This document shows, piece by piece, positions 44,844-55,710 of a DNA stretch of 64,000 nucleotides. The stretch's first letter is position 1. The number at the start of each line of letters is the position of its first letter. Location: assembly GCA_039519185.1 (NCBI GenBank), contig CM076847.1:52087708-52151707 (forward strand). The letters are read 5' to 3'. The notes beneath the pieces are model-generated. The model did no database searches, was not told the DNA's origin, and was given only the letters and a program-made list of their open reading frames with translations. Origin of the DNA: Astragalus membranaceus (taxonomy: Eukaryota; Streptophyta; Magnoliopsida; Fabales; Fabaceae). The translations under genes and the position numbers were made by a program.

Positions 44844-46904
44844 GTGATTCTTGTGTTTCTAAATCTGAATACTTACTGTCCGCCTACATCCTCTACAGAC
44901 CTGTCTAGCTCGAGTACATCTTCCGAGAGTACTCCTTCCATCGATACTTCTATTCATCCTTCCTTCATGAGGGCGGCTGAGTCTGCCACTTCCGCTGAAC
45001 GGTCGCCCTCTCGAGGAACGGAATACACCATTGAGCCTTCTGGCGACGAGGCCGCCCATTATGGGCGGGGGAACGACCAAGTTGACGAAGTTGAGGAACC
45101 GGATTAGGGCGGCGTGATTGGTGAAGATCGCTCTTGGGTTTCGCTGGGTGTGACTGACAAAGTGCCCTGGGGACGAGTTGCTGCAGTACTATGCAGAAAT
45201 GGTGGGCGAACCCGGTCAGATATGGGCGATTGAAGGTCCTTCTGCGGATGAGCATGTAGCGGTTGTTCCGTCGACCCTAAAAGTTATCATGTATTCCAAC
45301 GTTCTACGAGACATGAGGGTTCGTCCACCGTTCACCCCTTTTCAACGCTCTGTTCTTCGCTATCTTGGGGTCGCCCCGTCCCAGTTGCATCCTAATACCT
45401 CGGCGTTCAAAAAAGTGTTTGAGCAACTCATGGGCGTGATGGGGCGTGATTTCTCTCCCTCTCACTTTTTCAAGATCTTCGAGATGAGCAGGCGGGCCAA
45501 ACCTCGGAGCAACAGGAATCTGTGGGAACATCTAAGCATCAAAGGTCAGCAAGACATTAAAATCTTCAAGCCCTACTCCGACTCCTTAAAGCCCTGGAAG
45601 CATTCTTTCATGTGGGTCGTGCCTGCTTGATGCTCGGGGTCGAGTGACCAGCCATAAATTCCCTATTGCGTGGACATACGCGCATTATTGCCGTACCCCA
45701 TTTACTTACAGGACCAGATGTCGACTTGGTGAGGACGATCTGGAAACTCTAAGATTGCTTGAGAACATGGCCTCCTGGATGGATGAGGAGTTGATTAAGT
45801 GCTACCAGTTGACTCAAACTTGGGGCGACGACGAATTCAAAGTCGTTCTTGGTGCGACTGGTTCTCATTTTTTCTTGTTTTTACCTTTGCGCTCTTGGTG
45901 AGGACGAATTCAAATTGTTTCTGACCGTTCTTCTTTTTGCTTGTAGGTGAAATGGCCAGTATGGGATATGAAGAACTTATGAGGAAAGCCATGAGGGGAA
46001 AGAAACCCCCAACCTCCCCTTCAGCGACTATTGATGTTCCTTCCCCGGGCGACGGGGAAATTACCACAGATGCAGATCGAGGAGGTGACACACTTTCCAC
46101 TATGCTTGGCTCTGGGAAGAAGAGGGATCGCAATCAGCACGCTGCTGGAACCAGTGGAAAAGACGCTGAGATTGACCCCCCGCACAAGAAGATCAAGGCA
46201 ACGAAGAAGGTTTAGAGGAGGTCGACCTCTAGCTTAGACTTGGACGAGATCTCTGAGGCGGATTTGACCGCTTTCGCCAAGACCCTCTCCCCTTCATGGC
46301 TGAGGTGGCCAAGGCTGGTTCACGCCTGATTGCAAAACTCAAACAAGGGGAAGCGGATCAGATTGCTGGTAAACGTCTTCTCGCTCAAAATTTGTGGTTG
46401 GAGGGTGATAATTTAGATAAAGCCGATAAGCTAAATCGTGCTTATGAATATATCTCAGAGTTGCGGGGGGAGTTGGAATCCCTAAAGAAGAAGTATCAAG
46501 AATCTTAGGCCGCTCAAAAGCCTACTGCTGATGCTCTTACGGAGACAAAGAAGTCGCTCTCCTCCATGACCAAAGAGCGGGACGAGGCCCAGGCCGCCCA
46601 AGCTGAAGCAGAGCGGAAGGCGCAGTTAGAGACGGCCAAGGTTGACGAGTTGTCGAACCAGGTCAAGGAGCTAGGGAATGAGGTAGCCGGCCTGAAGAAG
46701 AACGTTAATGTCCTAGAGAAAGAGCGGAATGAGTCTTTGGAGGAATGTGACCGGGTGGTCGAGTCTACATTGGCCATCTGTAAAGAGCGTTTTGTTGAAG
46801 CTTTGGCCCAAGTGCAGTACGTCTATCCCGACCTCGAGATCAACCCTGATATAATCAATCATGCTCACTCTCTCAACGATGGTAGCATAGTATATCCCGC
46901 GTAG
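44844..46904 (+). pseudogene. Antisense accessory ORF of F, PF04195-type with coiled coil
   Basis: Plus-strand frames that together resemble plant proteins annotated as putative gypsy-type transposon (PF04195). The N-terminus is Ser-rich (44855-44970). A central domain follows (FTPFQRSVLRYLGVAPSQLH, 45331-45390; FFKIFEMSRRAKPRSN), then a Lys-rich segment (GKKPPTSP, NQHAAGTSGK). The C-terminal coiled coil is 46299-46780 (VDELSNQVKELGNEVAGLKK). A 95-bp intron is readable at 45852-45946: GT...TTGCTTGTAG joins VVL to GEMASM in frame. Breaks include stops near 45105, 45628, 46213 and 46506 and a few frameshifts. It lies opposite to gag-pol, so it would need its own promoter from the left side. Function is unknown. 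Confidence 0.7.
45852..45946 (+). other. Predicted intron in the antisense ORF
   Basis: It starts GTGCGACT and ends TTTTTGCTTGTAG with a T-rich 3' part. Removing it joins GTTCTTG to GTGAAATGG in frame, while reading through leads to a stop. The segment contains a diverged copy of GACGAATTCAAA. Confidence 0.6.
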
Positions 46905-47315
46905 AGGGACGAGCAGGGGAAGATCATAAGGGAGGAGTCTGTGGTGTATGAACGTCCGCTGTGATTTTGTAATCTTTGTTTACTTTTTCTGTATTTGGGC
47001 GACCTCGTGGTCGTTCTTTTTGTTGTAATATGTACTTCTATTTGATCACCGTTTGCCTTATCTTTATTTTATCTTCGACCAAGTATGTTATTCCGAACGG
47101 GTAGTTTACCAAACTCGATTTAATTTTAACTTGCCACGTAAGCCGTTGGTGTAGCCGGCCCATATCGTTTTAGGTTTATCGAACCTAGGGCGGGAAAATA
47201 TACTTCAACATAAAAGATAGAAAAATGCCTCGTCTTATTTATGACCATGATTAAGAGTGTTTCGGCCGGTTTACATAATTCATTCCTCAATGTGACATTC
47301 TTTCATTGTTTCCAA
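46905..47315. other. Intergenic region between convergent ORFs of F
   Basis: T-rich sequence between the 3' ends of the antisense ORF and integrase. It likely holds 3' untranslated regions of both. No domain is seen. Confidence 0.6.
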
Positions 47316-48488
47316 TTATATGAAGTATCTTCTCAAGTTCACCGCGTTCCAAGTTCTTGGAATAGGCCCTCCATTCATCGTTTCAAGTTGGTAGGCTCCA
47401 TTCCCCATCTTCGAGACGACCCTATAAAGGCCCTCCCAATTGACGGCGAGCTTCCCTTGAGAAGCATTCTTCGAATCGATGCTGGCTCTTCGGAGGACGA
47501 GCTGTCCTAGAGCAAAATCTCTTGGGACAACCTTGGCATTGTGCCTCGTGGCCATCGCTTGCTCGATCAGCGTTTCTCTTAGGGCGGTCTGTGAACGGAG
47601 TTCTTTGATTAAATCTAGTTCTTCTCTAATTGCCTCCTGATTTTCTTGGAGCAGCTTGGGGTTTGTTGTTCTCCAGCTCAGTTCCCCGATCTCGACCGGG
47701 ATAACCGCGTCCCTGCCATATACTAGTTTGAAAGGAGACTCTCCTGTGGTAGAGTGGGGGGTTGTCCTGTACGCCCATAATACGTGTGGGAGTTCTTCTG
47801 CCCATTTTCCCTTTGCCTCATCTAACCGCCTCATCAGCCCGGGCAAGATCACTCTGTTGGCGGCCTCCGTCTGACCGTTGATCTGGGGGTGCTCAACTGA
47901 GGTGAAGCGCTGCTTCACCCCTAGATCGGTCAGGTACTCTTGAAGGGTTTTATCTGTAAACTGGGTACCGTTATCTAAGACTAGTACTTCACGAATCCCG
48001 AAATGGGTAAGGATGTTTTTCTTGAAAAACTCCAGACAGTTCCTGGACGTGATGGTAGCTAGAGGTTCGGCTTCCACCCACTTGGTGAAATAACCCACCG
48101 CAATAATCAAGTATTTGAATTGCCAAGGAGCGACTGCAAACGGACCCAAGAGATCGATCCCCCACCATGCAAACAGCCATGGCGCGGTCATGCTGTTTAG
48201 TTCGACCGGGGGAGCGACATGAATGTTTGCGTGTCGCTGGCACTTATCATATTTCTTTACTAGCTTTTTCGCATCGTCCTCCATTGTGGGCCAGAAGTAT
48301 CCTGCTCTTAATGCCTTTTTTGCTAAAGCTTGAGCTCCAAGGTGGTTTCCACATATCCCCCCATGTATCTCTCTTAAGACATAACTAGCCTCTTCTGGGG
48401 GGAGACATTTCAAGAGAGGTATGGAGAATCCTCTTCGAAACAGCTTCCCCTCAATCACCGAGTAAGATGCCGCTCGCCTACGTATCAA
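47316..48488 (-). pseudogene. Element F integrase
   Basis: A 390-aa open stretch on the minus strand with no internal stop. It has an integrase zinc region (HGGICGNHLGAQALAKKALR ... YDKCQRH), catalytic aspartate in WWGIDLLGPF, second aspartate in LVLDNGTQFTD and glutamate in GQTEAANRVIL. The C-terminal GAYQLETMNGGPIPRTWN closes the protein and the stop is at 47316. It lacks the chromodomain found in A, B and E, as expected for Tat. The module itself looks undamaged, but the upstream polyprotein frame is broken. Confidence 0.9.
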
Positions 48489-48551
48489 GGCTGCTTTTTT
48501 ACGGTCGCTTGGTTCTTCTTCATCTCTAAAGTATCTGATGATAGGGTCGAT

Positions 48552-49103
48552 CTAGCAATCTTCTAAATCGACCATGCAAATATCTGAAGGCAAAGCAGTG
48601 TCTAGTCGTACACTGGGTTGAAGTAGGACTTTCTGAATGACGCTTCTATGGTTCCCAGGGTTTTTCGTGCTGGCCAACTTTGATAATATGTCCGCCCTAA
48701 TGTTTTCTGATCGAGGGACGTGTTTTACTGCTGCGTATTCAAAGTGTCCGAGTAGTTCTCTCACTCTTGCCAGATACCTTTGCAAGATTACGTCCTTGGC
48801 ATCGAACACTTCTTTGATTTGGGATATAGCCAAGAGTGAGTCTGAGTGCAGCTCTACTCTCTTTACGTTGAACTCGCGGGCAAGCAAAATCCAGCAATAC
48901 ATGCTTCGTACTCCGCCTGGTTGTTGGACGTTGAAAAAGAGAGAGTCAAAGCCCCTTCAATAGTCGTTCCCTCAGTGTTCTCAAGAATCAAGCACGCCCC
49001 ACTGCCTCTGCTGTTTGACGAGCCGTCCACATGTAAGGTCCAAACTGGCATTATCTTTGCAGGGATCGGGGTCATCTCAGCGAGAAAGTCGGCCAATGCT
49101 TGA
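48552..49103 (-). pseudogene. Element F second RNase H (archaeal-like)
   Basis: An RNase H module in two frames: WTLHVDGSSNSRGSGACLIL and NQAEYEACIAG (48863-49096), then ARELNVKR-like AREFNVKRVELHSDSLLAIS and VPRSENIRADILSKLA (48552-48902). The DGSS, E and DS catalytic positions are visible. A frameshift near 48890-48905 and a stop at 48552 break it. A second RNase H after the ordinary one marks the Tat lineage. Confidence 0.85.
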
Positions 49104-50172
49104 GCTTTAGTGGCCTACCTGGATTCATATTTGAGGCCAAACTCCAATAGTTCAATCGCCCACTTTATCATTCTTCCTGCTAGGTCCGGCCTGTGGATGA
49201 TTTGCCGTATGGGTTGGTCCGTCCTCAAGACGGTCTGGTGGGCCACAAAATATGCCCTTAATCTTTGAGCGGCCACAACCAATGTCAGGGCCAACTTTTC
49301 AATTTTCTTGTACCTAAGTTCAGGACCTTGAAGGGCTTTACTGATAAACTAAATAGGATTTTGCTTGGAATCGCCTTCCTGTATCAACACTGCGGCCAGT
49401 GCCTCATCGGTGATCGCTAGGTAGAGGTACAAAGTTTCTCCTGGCTCTGGTGTTGTCAGTACAGGAGGTTGCAGTAGAGCGGCCTTTAGCTGATCTAGCG
49501 CCTGATCGCACTCGGGCGACCATTCAAACTCTGTCTCCTTCTTGAGCAGTTTAAAAAGTGGGAGCGACTTGTTTACTACTTGGGCAATGAATCGTGAAAG
49601 TGCAGCCACTATCCCGTTAAATTTCTGTATTTCTTTTTTGGTAGTGGGTGGCCTCATTTCAGTCACAGCTTGGCATTTATCCGGGTTGGCCTCAATTCCT
49701 CTTTCCGTTAGGTAGAAGCCTAAAAATTTGCCCGCCCTTACTCCAAATGTGCATTTCTCAGGGTTTAGCCTGAGCGAGTTCTTACAGGCTTCCGCAAATA
49801 CTTCTTCCAAGTCGGCCACATGGTCAGTGTCCACTTTACTCTTGACAATCATGTCATCTAGGTAGACTTCCACTACCCTGCCTATCTGCGCTTGGAAAAC
49901 TTTATTCATCATTCGTTGATAGCAATAACTTGATAGCAATAGTTTCCTTTTCCCGTCATAAATGCTGTCTTCTCTTGGTAAGATGGGTACATGGAGATCT
50001 GGTTATATCCCGAGTATGCATCTAAAAATGATAGCAATCGGAACCCGCTGGCATTGTCTACCAATCGATCCACACTTGGGACTAGGAAAGCATCTTTAGG
50101 ACATGCACGATTGAGGTCGGTGTAATCTACACACATGCGCCAATTCCCATTGGCTTTCTTGACTAGAACCAC
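49104..50172 (-). pseudogene. Element F reverse transcriptase and first RNase H
   Basis: RT fragments are VKKANGNWRMCVDYTDLNRA (50172-49909) and the catalytic EVYLDDMIVKSK (49939 downward). RNase H-like sequence follows (LYLYLAITDEALAAVLIQEG, then FISKALQGPELRYKKIEKLA after the stop at 49349). A frameshift lies near 49909-49939 in the segment before YQRMMNKVF. The YLDD motif is intact. Confidence 0.88.
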
Positions 50173-50413
50173 GTTAGATAACCATGTGGTTTATTTGATC
50201 TCTTTGATGAATCGGCCTCGATAAAGTCTTCTACGGCCTTTATGGCACTTGTGCCTTTTCCTCTTTCTGAACGCGCCTTCGTTGAGCAACCCACCTGGCT
50301 GAAGGGTCGACAGCCAAATGGTGGCAGGCTACCTCGAGCGGGATCCCCGGCATATTGACCGCGCTCCAGGCGAACAAGTCGGAATGGTTTCCCAGACATT
50401 AGACGAGTTGTTC
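50173..50413 (-). pseudogene. Element F protease-RT linker, frameshifted
   Basis: A frame at 50163-50417 (FRLVRLERGQYAGDP) connects the protease to RT. No domain of its own is seen, and the frame changes on both sides. Confidence 0.4.
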
Positions 50414-50956
50414 TCATACCTCTTCAGGGAGATCGTTCCCGATCTTTATTGTTTTCTGGGGATCGTTCCCCAGCTGGATTTGAGTGAATTCTCCATCAGG
50501 CTCTAGCCTCTTAATTCTCTTCTTCAGCTCTCTGGTCAGGAGGTCATCTTCCTCCTTCATCTCGCTATCAGGATCATAACGAGCATCCAGGTCAGTCATG
50601 TTGACTTTGTTTCCTCCTTCTCTAGGGTGATTCGGTATTTTCGTTTCTTGTTCCCTCTGCTCCTTCAGGCTCATATAGAATGCCCTCTTTGCTGGGAGGA
50701 GGCCGGCTAGGAGGGTGACCACTTCTCCTTCATCGGAGTAGAATTTCATCTTAAGATGGACAGTAGAGGGAACTGCTTCATGTCGTCCCAAGGTTGGTCG
50801 ACCAATTATACATTGATAAACTGATCTTATCGGGAGCACTAGGAAGTCGGTTTTTACTGTTCTACACAATGTTTTTTCTGCACTGTCGTCCCCAAAGGTG
50901 ACCAATAACTCGGTGCGCCCAAGTGGTGTTGTGGACGCCCCATTGAAACCGGTCAA
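50414..50956 (-). pseudogene. Element F retropepsin-like protease region
   Basis: TGFNGASTTPLGRTELLVTF and FLVLPIRSVYQCIIGRPTLG are typical of the protease C-terminal half in Tat/Athila elements. The active-site DxG would lie upstream near 51040 and reads DQGSSADI on the minus strand. The protein runs on to NHPREGG and an acidic linker (DPDSEMKEEDDL). A stop is at 50414. Confidence 0.75.
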
Positions 50957-50999
50957 ATCTGATCCCCGGTAAGGTCATAGATCTTCTCTAGAAATGTTC

Positions 51000-51641
51000 A
51001 ACACGTTTAGGAGGTCTTCAAAAATGATGTCGGCTGAGCTCCCTTGGTCGACCAAGATCCTCCTAACCTCCACATTGGCCATTACAGCAACTATTTGCAG
51101 TGGAATCTGTTTGTTTGGCTTTCCATCTAGCAAGTCATTGTCCGCAAAGGATATGGGCGGTCTCTTTGTAGAATCCTGGGAATGGATGTATAAGCGACGC
51201 TCATAATTTCTATCGATCTTCTTTTCATGGACTTGTTAGTTTCTCTTTCAATACTAGGGTATGCCCCGGCAATCACCATAGCGACTTGGCGCCCTTTAGA
51301 TTTTGGTAGTACCTCATCCTCATCGTCGTCCTTCTCTCTTGTTTTGGACCTTTCGTTGAACACTGTCTTCTCCTTTCGAGGAGAGCAAATTATTGGCTTA
51401 TCATATCGTTCATCCGTCTGTCCCTTCTTAACATATTGAGTATGCTTTCCCTTCCTGATCAGGTCTTCCATATCATCCTTCAAGGCCATACGGTTGTTGG
51501 TGTCGTGCTCGTTACTGCGGTGTTAGCGACAGTATTTACGGGACGGGCGCTGTCCTTCCTTAAGAACCATTGGTTCAGGTTTCCTCATATTTTTGAATTC
51601 TGTATTTGCACATTCATTCAGAATCTGGGCGTAGGACGTGT
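51000..51641 (-). pseudogene. Element F gag C-terminus to protease N-terminus
   Basis: A highly charged frame (51127-51489; DDMEDLIRKGKHTQYVKKG, ERSKTREKDDDEDEVLPKSK, AMVIAGAYPSIERE) matches the usual gag tail and the GG/AGA linker before the protease of Tat elements. It is out of frame with both neighbours. Confidence 0.65.
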
Positions 51642-52714
51642 TCAGCTTAGTGCGGTCTGAGAACTTTTGGATTTGAAGTCCCTAAAGGGACCTCCCAGAT
51701 CCCTTCTCGATCTCTGGTCACGCTCCCCTTGGTTTTCTTTAATCGTTCCCCCCGCGAGGGATTGCGTTGCCATTTCCCTCTCTTCATAGTTCATGAACCT
51801 CTGATATCTGCGGAGGAAAATTTCCAAATCGGGCGGTTCGTTCACGCCTACTTCAATTTCGAACAAAGTGCCTGTACGAAGTCTGTCCCGGAGGAACCAC
51901 AGTCTCATATCGTCCTCCAGTCTTCTTACGTTGGCAGCCTCTTTGTTAAGTCGCTCAACATAGTCGTGGAGCGTTTCCCTAGGTTCCTGTCTGATCGCTT
52001 TCAGGATTGCGTGTGACTTGGGTTTCACCCTCGAAGATGTAAAACGGGCGGAAAAAACCCTAGCGAGCTGTTCCCAGGATGAGATGGTGTTCGGCCTTAG
52101 TTCCGTGAACCATTCTAAGGCCGCCCCCTCCAAGGTTAGGAGAAATATCTTGCACTTAACTGGCCCGTACGCTCCCCAGGACCACGTTGCTCTGGAGAGC
52201 TTCCGTAGCGGTTCTGTCGTTCTGGTGGCCGATTCTCGTAATGAGAACGGGCATACCGGTCAGATGATCTGCTTGTCGATCGAGCGGGCGACCCAGACAA
52301 GTCGTATGAAGATTCTTGGTAAGAGGACTCTTCTGGCCACTAAGTAGGATTGGTCGAGGAGGGTGTCGTTCTATGTGGCGTCAGAGCCCCTCCTTGATTC
52401 CTTCTTCGAGGTGGGGACCGGTGGACGAGATGCCTTCTTGGAGGTGATCTATGTCGCCTAGATGGATTCCTTCTTTCGAGTGTGACGTTCCCCCGGCCTG
52501 AAGTCACTTGAGTAAGTATTTCCAGAATCTGCTGTACGACGTTGGCTGGTAGTACGATGTTTGCCTGAGAGGCCGGTCCAGAGGGTGTGCCTTGAACATT
52601 GTTCTCAGCGGTAATCGGAACACCCTCCGGAGTCGGTTGTGGTTGGTCAGGGGTACCAACCATGCTTTGCAAGAGCGGGTTCCTCTGGCGGGGTGGTCTA
52701 CCTCGCAGAGCCAT
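51642..52714 (-). pseudogene. Element F gag
   Basis: The N-terminal part (52340-52714) starts MALRGRPPRQRNPLLQ and contains an Arg/Pro-rich RRHRSPPRRHLVHRSPPRRR block. After a stop at 52340 and a frameshift, the gag core appears at 52133-51642: GAALEWFTELRPNTISSWEQL, ETLHDYVERLNKEAANVRRL, PPDLEIFLRRYQRFMNYEERE. This is the retrotransposon gag domain of Tat elements. No CCHC knuckle is visible. Confidence 0.85.
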
Positions 52715-52747
52715 AGGAACGGAGGCGGGATAACACCTGGAGTGGCT

Positions 52748-52766
52748 CTCCTACTGTGGTCGCCAA
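52748..52766 (-). other. Putative primer-binding site of element F
   Basis: The minus strand reads TTGGCGACCACAGTAGGAG directly after the 5' LTR. I cannot assign the tRNA with confidence. Confidence 0.5.
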
Positions 52767-53182
52767 TGAACTGAGGTGCTCGACCTTGGAGCGGTCGTGA
52801 GTGAGTCTTCATCCCGAATGTATGAATTGATTGGGTGAATGATATCTGGTTGCTCGCAGAGTCCTGCCCAGGTTGTACCTGCAATGACACTCCGACGCCC
52901 AAGTCAATGGAGTAAGAGTTTAAACAGAGTAACAGTATGGGTTATGATTATGTCTACCTGTTTAGTGAGAGCAATCACTCTTTATATAGTATAAGAGGGG
53001 CAGTGCTGGCCATTGGATCAGTATGGGCGATCTCGACCGTTGATCAAGCGAGCCTCCACGAGGGTAGATCTGAAACGTTGATCTCAGTGGATCGAAGGCC
53101 CAGTCATTATTTCTCCATTTCGGTAATGGGTCGGTCTTGGCCAGTTCAGCATCGGATTGGGCCGAAGGCCCAATCCAGAACA
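52767..53182 (-). repeat. Right (5') LTR of element F
   Basis: 416 bp, TGAACTGAGG...CCAGAACA. It has a TATA-like TATATAAAG on the minus strand (about 52981-52990) and a terminal hairpin GATTGGGCC/GGCCCAATC. Confidence 0.9.
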
Positions 53183-53187
53183 ATTAT

Positions 53188-53451
53188 CAAGAGTCAAGAT
53201 CACACAGTTAGATCCAACGGTGTTGGCCACCGCGGTCATCATCAAGACTGCCTATAAATAGCTCAGCTATCACCAACCGTTGTACGTTTTTCCATTTTTA
53301 CCTTACAATAGACTTCCCTATACTGACTTGAGCGTCAGAGTTTGTACAAGTACCCCACCCATGTCGACCTACCACGTGGGGCTTGAGCTCAGATGTCACG
53401 CCCACAATTAAAATCGACACTACATCCGCTCCTATCTCTAGACACAAACAA

Positions 53452-53522
<71 letters not shown>

Positions 53523-55690
53523 TACTAAAAAATATAATAATGCCCAATTGCACATGCATCTTTTCCTTTTGATGAATGTTAGAAAGTCACAATAGTGTCG
53601 GCAGGCTTACTAGGCAATAAATATGCAATTTACTCTAGTCCATACATCCTACCTATATCTTCCAGTTACCCCACCAAATCACCACAATTAAATTAGTAGC
53701 AATCTTGGAAAAAGACCACATATATTCGAAACTTTTTGTCGAAAAAAACAATTCAAAACTCGGAGATTGAGTTCTTTATAAACCAGCATCAAAAAATTCT
53801 AATTAATTCCCTATAAAATTTTTTAAATAATTTTTTTGTACCAGCAAATAGTACGATTTTTTAATAATTTTTTTAAATATGTTTTATAGATTTAGAATAA
53901 AAGAAAATAACAAAAAGGTATTTTTTAAATATGTTTTAAGGATATTTTTAACAAAAAGGTATTTTGCAGGGACTTTTTTAAAAGTAAAATATGCCAACAT
54001 GGAGCTCCGTTAGCCACGTCAGCAAATGGCTAACAGAATACTTAACTAAGGGGTATTTTAAAACAAAAGTTATTTTGAAGGGACTTTTTTAAAAGAAATT
54101 TTTTTGCAGAGACTTATTTAAAAAATTGCTATATTTGCCGGGATGAAAAACATATTTTAGCCAAGATTGAATAAATAATTACTTCATTCATTCTTAAACT
54201 TTAGCACTTCTGGGTATCTACAAATCAATTAAGATTTCATTAAATTGTGTAAGATAAGTACCAAAATATCCTCTATTACTACATTAATTATTTGATTAAT
54301 TATTTGAAAATATCTATATAACTGTGTTAAGATAGTTGCATATGGAATAACAGGGTCTTGGGACAATTACTCCATATCTTAAGTCTCTAAAACACTCAAA
54401 AAAAGTAAATGGGTAAAAAAAATAAATCTTAGTTTCTGGGGTTTGAACCTAGGACGTCATTCTTGCACTCGTTTGGTGCACTCATTCAGTATCCATTATC
54501 TTGCCAACTGACCTAGCTACTTGGGATACATAAGAATTATGGTTAATGACACTCAAGTAAAGGCATAATTTATCTCATTAATGCCACAATTGAATTTCAA
54601 TCTTCCTCCTCACAAATTCAACCATCACACATCCACCCCAATATGAATCGTGGAGAGAATTAAAACTTGGGGAATAATGCAATTTGGTGGAAAATAAAGT
54701 ACTATAAGGTTGGTTGTTATCTTCACCGAAAATGGCTATTTTAAGCTATTTTGATTAATCAGAATTACTTTTATTGAATATTACCGTTAAATATTTTCTT
54801 TATGTGTATATCTCTCAGCCTTTTCCTACTAACCCAATCCACGTGCCCAAAATAATGTAAGTATGAGGAAAATCTTCATAACAAAAAATACATTATATTC
54901 ATGATAATTAATAGACCTATTTTTTATAAATCGAGTATCCTCTGCGCGCAACTGTAGAGACTAATCCCTTGACTTTCATTGTAATTATTGTTTTTGTAAG
55001 AATGGTAATAATACTAATAATAAATATTTATAATATAAATATTGTGAAGTTAAAATGTGGGTCATTCCCCTTAAGGCGCCAATTCTCCCTCTCTCCTCAT
55101 TTTACGGTGGAGTCAAAATTTTAATTGTCCAAATAGGCGAAGTTTCTTCCTTCATAATCGAATTAGTGAAAACAAAAATTAATTTCGTAAGAAATCACGT
55201 AAAGTGTGACGCTAGGCAGTGTTTGTTTGGGGTACTTTACATTCCAACAAAATTTTTAATTGTTCAAATAGTCGAAGTTTCTTCCTCCATAGTCGGATTA
55301 GTGAAAACGAAAATTAATTTCGTAACAAATTACATAAAGAGTGATGCTAGACAGTGTTTTTTGGGATACTTTGGGGTTCGAAATTTTTTTTATTTGTTCA
55401 AATATGCGAAGTTTGTTCCTCGATAACCAATTTTGATAAAAAAAATTAATTTTGTAACAGAAAATGTAAAGTGTGATGCTAAACAATGTGTTTTGAGGTG
55501 CTTTATGATTCAAAAAAAAATTAAGAAGTACAAATACACAGAGTTCGTTGTTCAATAATTGGTTTTGTCAAACCAAAAATAAAATTCGTACCAAAATATG
55601 TAAAGTGTAACGCTAAGCAGTTGTTTTGAGGTGTCCTAGGATTCAAAAAAATTCTAATTGTACAAAAAATAATACTAATAAATAAATATA
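53188..55690 (+). repeat. Segment X copy 1, part 2
   Basis: Continues 43749-44128 after F. The LTR-like part runs to about 53406, with a TATA-like CCTATAAATA at 53251-53260. AT-rich sequence follows, with a (TA)n tract at 53456-53519. It is homologous to 56065-57770. Three to four degenerate repeats of a GTAACAAATTACGTAAAG-type unit lie at 55140-55680. No gene is seen. Confidence 0.85.
54440..54524 (-). other. tRNA-like sequence (possible SINE head or tRNA pseudogene)
   Basis: On the minus strand an A-box-like TAGGTCAGTTGG lies near 54515-54504 and a B-box-like AGGTTCAAACC at 54450-54440. Box spacing is plausible for a tRNA-derived promoter, but I cannot fold a good cloverleaf. The segment is missing precisely between TTG repeats in copy 2 (about 57350). 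Confidence 0.35.
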
Positions 55691-55710
55691 TATAACGACT
55701 CTTATAAAAT

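Larger units (their letters stand above)
44129..53182 (-). mobile_element. Tat-like Ty3/gypsy element F with antisense accessory ORF
   Basis: Minus-strand element. Left (3') LTR is 44129-44516, antisense ORF 44844-46904, integrase to gag 47316-52714, and right (5') LTR 52767-53182. Duplication ATTAT is at 44124-44128 and 53183-53187. Pol has two RNase H-like modules, as in the Tat lineage. Numerous frameshifts and stops show decay. The antisense ORF lies between integrase and the 3' LTR, the known place for accessory ORFs in some Tat elements. Confidence 0.9.

Noticed and set aside
55055..55426. 123-aa ORF with repeated VEVSSSIVGLVKTKINFV-like segments.
   Set aside because: Derived from internal tandem repeats of segment X; the homologous stretch of copy 2 is deleted or out of frame.
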